A stretch of 16,100 nt of DNA from contig JADDPM010000024.1 of NCBI GenBank assembly GCA_016781885.1, positions 1 through 16,100 of the forward strand. The letters run 5' to 3'. The first letter of the stretch is position 1. The number at the start of each line of letters is the position of its first letter. The position numbers and the translations under genes were made by a program. The stretch is from Rubrobacter sp. (lineage in GTDB: Bacteria > Actinomycetota > Rubrobacteria > Rubrobacterales > Rubrobacteraceae). The notes under the pieces are model-generated. The model was not told the DNA's origin, made no database searches, and saw nothing but the letters and a program-made list of their open reading frames with translations. Below, piece after piece: positions 12,925 to 16,100 of this stretch.

Positions 12925-14457
12925 GTGTGCGGAATCGTCGGTAGCTACGGTGGCGTCGAACCCGATGTTGCGGAGCGCATGTTGGGGCGTCTTACACACC
13001 GGGGTCCGGATGGCGAGGGGGATGTCGAGGTCGCGGGCAACTGGCTCGGGCACCGGCGACTCTCCATAGTGGACGTGGAGGGCGGCAAGCAGCCGCTCGT
13101 GACCGAGTCAGGCGACCTGTTCATGGTGGGGAACGGTGAGGTCTACAACCACGAAGAGCTGCGCGAGACCTTCCCGGACGTCCGTTTCCGCACCCGCTCG
13201 GATAACGAAGTGGCTCTGCACCTCTTCAACGAAAAGGGCCCGGACGCCTTCTCCGAGCTACACGGCATGTATGCCTTCATTATGGCCGGTGAGGACGGAC
13301 GCTTCGTCGCCGCCCGCGACCCTGTAGGCATCAAGCCCCTCTATTGGGCCTGCCGGGATGGCCGGATCCGGTTCGCCTCCGAGCTCGGAGCCTACGACGA
13401 GGACTGGCTGCCGGTCGCCGAGCTCTTCCCCCCCGGCCACTACTGGACCCCCGAGAGCGGCCTCGTGCGCTTCTCCGCCGCCGTACCCCGCAACCCGGAG
13501 AAGCTGGAGAAGTTCGACGGTCCCTCAGAACCCGGCGCCGAGATCCCCGAGAAGATCCTGGCGAGGGTCCGGGAGCAGCTTGTAAAGACCGTCGAGGGCC
13601 AGATGATGGGCGACGTGCCGGTCGGCGTCTTCCTCTCCGGCGGCCTCGACTCAAGCCTCATAGCCGCCATCGCCGCCCGCTGGTACGAGAAGCGCGGCGA
13701 GAGGCTCAAGACCTTCGCGGTGGGGCTCGAAGACTCCCCGGATCTCCTGGCTGCCCGGGCCGTCGCCGAGCACCTCGGCACCGAGCATTACGAGAAAATC
13801 TACACGGCAGAGGAAGCCCTGGAGGTCTTGCCGGAGGTCGTGCGGGCCATCGAGAACTTCGACCCGTCGCTCGTGAGGAGCGCGGTGCCCAACTATATCC
13901 TCGCGGAGTTTGCGGCGAGGCGCGTCAAGGTCGTCCTGACCGGCGAGGGCGCGGATGAGATCTTCGCGGGCTATGAGTACCTCGAAGACTTCGAGACCGA
14001 AGAGGACCTTCACGCCGAGCTAATTCGCAGCATAGAGGGCCTGCACAACCTGAACCTCCAGCGCGGAGATCGGGTGACGATGGCTCACGGCCTCGAAGCC
14101 CGGGTCCCGTTCCTGGAGCTGGGCATGATCGAGCTAGGTCTCTCCCTCCCCGCGGGATGGAAGCTCGCCGGCAAGGGTCAGCCCGAGAAGCGCCTCCTCC
14201 GCCAGGCCTTCGACGGCTGGCTCCCCGACGACTTCCTCTGGCGTAAGAAGGCCCAGTTCGGCGACGGCTCTGGCGCCGTTACGGTCCTCAAGCAGAAGAT
14301 GGAGGAGAGCGTCACCGAAGAGGAGTTCGAGCGTGAGAACCAGGAGGTCGAGCCCCCTCTGCGCACCCGCGAGGAGGTCGCCTACTACCGCATCTTCGCC
14401 GAGTACCTCGGCGACGTCCGCCCCAAGCAAACCGTGGGGCGCTTCGCGACGGCGTGA
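12925..14457 (+). CDS. asnB: Asparagine synthetase, glutamine-hydrolysing
   Basis: A 510-aa cytosolic enzyme that makes asparagine from aspartate, ATP and glutamine. The N-terminal class II glutaminase domain (~2-190) has the nucleophile Cys2 right after the start, plus HRGPDGEG (25-32), RLSIVD (45-50), NGEVYNH (70-76) and SDNE. The synthetase domain (~210-480) carries the PP-loop SGGLDSS (238-244) and TGEGADEIFAGYEYL (339-353). GTG 12925 is fixed because the next codon must be the catalytic cysteine; GAGG and an earlier GAGAGGAG lie upstream. An ATG at 12914 is out of frame. The gene stands alone and converges with the methyltransferase fusion gene. A leader hairpin hints at transcriptional control. 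Confidence 0.96.
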   Translation: MCGIVGSYGGVEPDVAERMLGRLTHRGPDGEGDVEVAGNWLGHRRLSIVDVEGGKQPLVTESGDLFMVGNGEVYNHEELRETFPDVRFRTRSDNEVALHLFNEKGPDAFSELHGMYAFIMAGEDGRFVAARDPVGIKPLYWACRDGRIRFASELGAYDEDWLPVAELFPPGHYWTPESGLVRFSAAVPRNPEKLEKFDGPSEPGAEIPEKILARVREQLVKTVEGQMMGDVPVGVFLSGGLDSSLIAAIAARWYEKRGERLKTFAVGLEDSPDLLAARAVAEHLGTEHYEKIYTAEEALEVLPEVVRAIENFDPSLVRSAVPNYILAEFAARRVKVVLTGEGADEIFAGYEYLEDFETEEDLHAELIRSIEGLHNLNLQRGDRVTMAHGLEARVPFLELGMIELGLSLPAGWKLAGKGQPEKRLLRQAFDGWLPDDFLWRKKAQFGDGSGAVTVLKQKMEESVTEEEFERENQEVEPPLRTREEVAYYRIFAEYLGDVRPKQTVGRFATA

Positions 14458-14458
14458 G

Positions 14459-14514
14459 ATAGCCGCAAGCTATAGTTATCGGCTTTTGCCGGTCTTACCC
14501 CTCTTCGCCGGCAA
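14459..14514. terminator. Weak hairpins in the convergent gap after asnB
   Basis: ATAGC-CGCAA-GCTAT (14459-14473) follows the asnB stop directly, and TTGCCGG (14486-14492) pairs with CCGGCAA (14508-14514). Neither has a good T-tract. The gap to 14647 between the two convergent genes holds nothing else that I can identify. Confidence 0.3.
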
Positions 14515-14647
14515 CAGGGGCAACCGCGAACCCGCCGGAGAGTCGGAACCGCCTGGCGTCACAGCGCAGAAGCTACCAGCTTACGGGATCGTTGGCCAGC
14601 GCCGCGTCGAGGACGGCGTCCGGTGCTCATCGGCTCGCAGCGGACTC

Positions 14648-16100
14648 CTAACTAGGTTGCTTGTGCGTGACCTCGAGCAGGTAGGCCACCATTACCTCCT
14701 CGTCGGCGAACGTGAGGTGGTAAGCGTCGGAGAACGCCTCCACGCGCAGGATCTGCTCCCGCTGCTCGCGAAACGGCTCGGTGAACCGGAAGAAGCCGAA
14801 GTCGGCGACGCGCGCCGCGAAGCCCAGCTCGTCGAGGAGCTCCGCGGTCCGTTGTTGGCCGAGGATAGACAGCTGCAGGAGGTAGGCTACGCCGCCGGGC
14901 GCGAGAGCCTCTGGCAGCTTGCGGATGAGGTGGTCGAGAAGGTTGCGGCCCCAGTAGTCGCGCGGACGGTGAGTCACGCCCTGCTCAAGCGGGTCTACCG
15001 GCATCTGGTACAGGCTCGCCACGATCACCTCGTAGCGCTCCTCGGGGATCCACGGGTAGAGGTCGACGCTCTCCCCCGTCACCCGATCGGCGACCCCGTT
15101 GCGGAAGGCACTCGCCTGTGTGTTGGCGACAGCGCGCTCCTCGAGGTCGATCGCGTGTACGTGCGTGGCCCCGTTGAAAGCAAGCTGCACCGTCAGAAGG
15201 CCGGTGCCGCAACCAACGTCCAGGCAACGCCGGTCGGCGCCGACGCCCTCCTTGAAGAGGTGACGCCACACAAAGAAGCTACCCTGGGTGGGGACGAACA
15301 CCCCTGGCTCGCAGACGATGTCGGGAAACTCGAGCGGGAAGAGGCGGTGTCCCCGCGCGTCGGTCCAGCGAGGCACCGGCCGGGAGACTAGCGCCTCTAC
15401 TGTCAAGGCGCTATCCAGCTCCAGCGGATCTTCCGACCGGCGATCATCTCCGGGCTCGGTGTCGGCAAGCGCCTCCCGCGCGGCCTCGACGTGCTCGGGA
15501 CCGACGCCGCAGCAGCCGCCGACGATCTGCGCCCCCTCCTCTCTCCAGCGCAGCGCCATCTCCGCGTACTCGGGACCGCCTACACCAGCGTCGGACAACC
15601 ATCCGGATTGCGAAAGGTACCCGAGGTTGGGGTAGACGCCGAGCGGGAGGTCGGTAAAGTCCCTGAGCCAGGGCAGCATCCCGCTCACGTGGTCCGGCGG
15701 GATGCAGTTTATGAGCAGCGCCCCGACGCCCATCTCCTCGAATCGGTGGGCGGCCCGGCCGAAAGAGTCACCCTCAGGACCACCCCAGTGCTCGCCGAAG
15801 ACCCCGCACAAGCCGTGGGGGCACCGGCGGAAGCTCAGCCAGATCGGCAGCCCTGTCTCCAGCAGCCGCTCGACCGTCTCGTAGGTCGAGGGGCGCACGA
15901 GCGAGAGCGTCTCGACGAGGATGAGATCAGGGGACTCCTCCTCGAACATACGGGCCAGGAGACGGATCGTCTCCTGGCCCTCGGGGGTGTCGATGTCGCC
16001 GCTCAGGCTGAACGCGACGGCGCACTCATCGGCACGCCCGGCATCGGACGCCGCCCGACGTGCTAGCCCGATCCCGCGTCGCGCGAGATCCATCCAGTGA
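14648..16100 (-). CDS. Homocysteine S-methyltransferase fused to a class I SAM-dependent methyltransferase (N-terminus outside the window)
   Basis: The frame is open to the window edge, so the N-terminal ~60-100 residues are missing. ATG 16093 is probably internal, since the family's N-terminal strands (with DGG and an NTF-type motif) lie before it. Numbering from that Met, residues 1-210 are the homocysteine S-methyltransferase barrel: LILVETLS (57-64), LINC with zinc ligand C130, and VGGCCG with C194 and C195. A ~25-residue linker follows. Residues ~240-481 form a Rossmann methyltransferase with motif I LDVGCGTG (291-298), D316 in AIDLEE, and VASLYQMPVDP (358-368) in the place of the NPPY-type motif. 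The barrel should transfer a methyl group to homocysteine, giving methionine. The substrate of the second domain is unknown. All three zinc cysteines and the SAM motif are intact. Confidence 0.88.
   Translation of the reverse strand, partial: HWMDLARRGIGLARRAASDAGRADECAVAFSLSGDIDTPEGQETIRLLARMFEEESPDLILVETLSLVRPSTYETVERLLETGLPIWLSFRRCPHGLCGVFGEHWGGPEGDSFGRAAHRFEEMGVGALLINCIPPDHVSGMLPWLRDFTDLPLGVYPNLGYLSQSGWLSDAGVGGPEYAEMALRWREEGAQIVGGCCGVGPEHVEAAREALADTEPGDDRRSEDPLELDSALTVEALVSRPVPRWTDARGHRLFPLEFPDIVCEPGVFVPTQGSFFVWRHLFKEGVGADRRCLDVGCGTGLLTVQLAFNGATHVHAIDLEERAVANTQASAFRNGVADRVTGESVDLYPWIPEERYEVIVASLYQMPVDPLEQGVTHRPRDYWGRNLLDHLIRKLPEALAPGGVAYLLQLSILGQQRTAELLDELGFAARVADFGFFRFTEPFREQREQILRVEAFSDAYHLTFADEEVMVAYLLEVTHKQPS

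Noticed and set aside
14333..15391. Rightward 352-codon open frame
   Set aside because: It covers the end of asnB in another frame and the antisense of the methyltransferase domain; the composition fits a shadow frame.
1..16100. CRISPR array, rRNA or tRNA genes
   Set aside because: No regularly spaced direct repeats and no rRNA- or tRNA-like sequence were seen in reading the window.

Overview
The window is high-GC bacterial chromosome. Its GTG/TTG starts, actinobacterial-style proteins and gene mix fit a deep-branching actinobacterium of the Rubrobacter type. That assignment is an inference from gene content; there is no rRNA or other marker in the window.

Left part (1 to about 4.7 kb) is accessory DNA. 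An operon of three unrecognised genes, translationally coupled by stop/start overlaps (36-473, 470-736, 733-1602), is followed by a perfect 16-bp inverted repeat and about 650 bp with almost no coding signal. Then comes an AT-rich promoter island driving a 62-aa XRE-type helix-turn-helix gene and a large serine recombinase (2540-4336). The last ~45-50 codons of the recombinase are read through antisense IS3-family transposase sequence. Only the left end, orfA and the first quarter of orfB of that IS remain. The other side of the IS abuts a cupin gene that has lost its 5' part. The simplest reading is nested insertion: an IS3 element entered the cupin gene, then a serine-integrase element entered the IS.

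Middle (4.7-8.8 kb) mixes remnants and housekeeping genes. The remnants are the cupin 3' part with its terminator and a luciferase-domain (DUF5519) remnant. A leftward DUF427-pdxH-fumarylacetoacetase-family operon follows, then a rightward METTL27-like methyltransferase and a decayed RidA-family gene.

Right part (8.8-16.1 kb) carries a leftward pair of a large FAD/4Fe-4S 2-hydroxyacid dehydrogenase and NudC, to which the RidA remnant was probably once the third member. Next are the decayed 3' end of an osmoprotectant-binding protein gene with a 24-bp tandem duplication, and then a rightward asparagine synthetase (asnB) preceded by a terminator-like hairpin. Last is a leftward gene, cut by the window edge, whose product joins a homocysteine S-methyltransferase domain to a class I SAM-dependent methyltransferase domain.

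The most interesting items are the methyltransferase fusion, the recombinase/IS3 junction, the three-gene unknown operon, and the possible attenuator before asnB. At least four broken genes in 16 kb show a region that has lost functions repeatedly.
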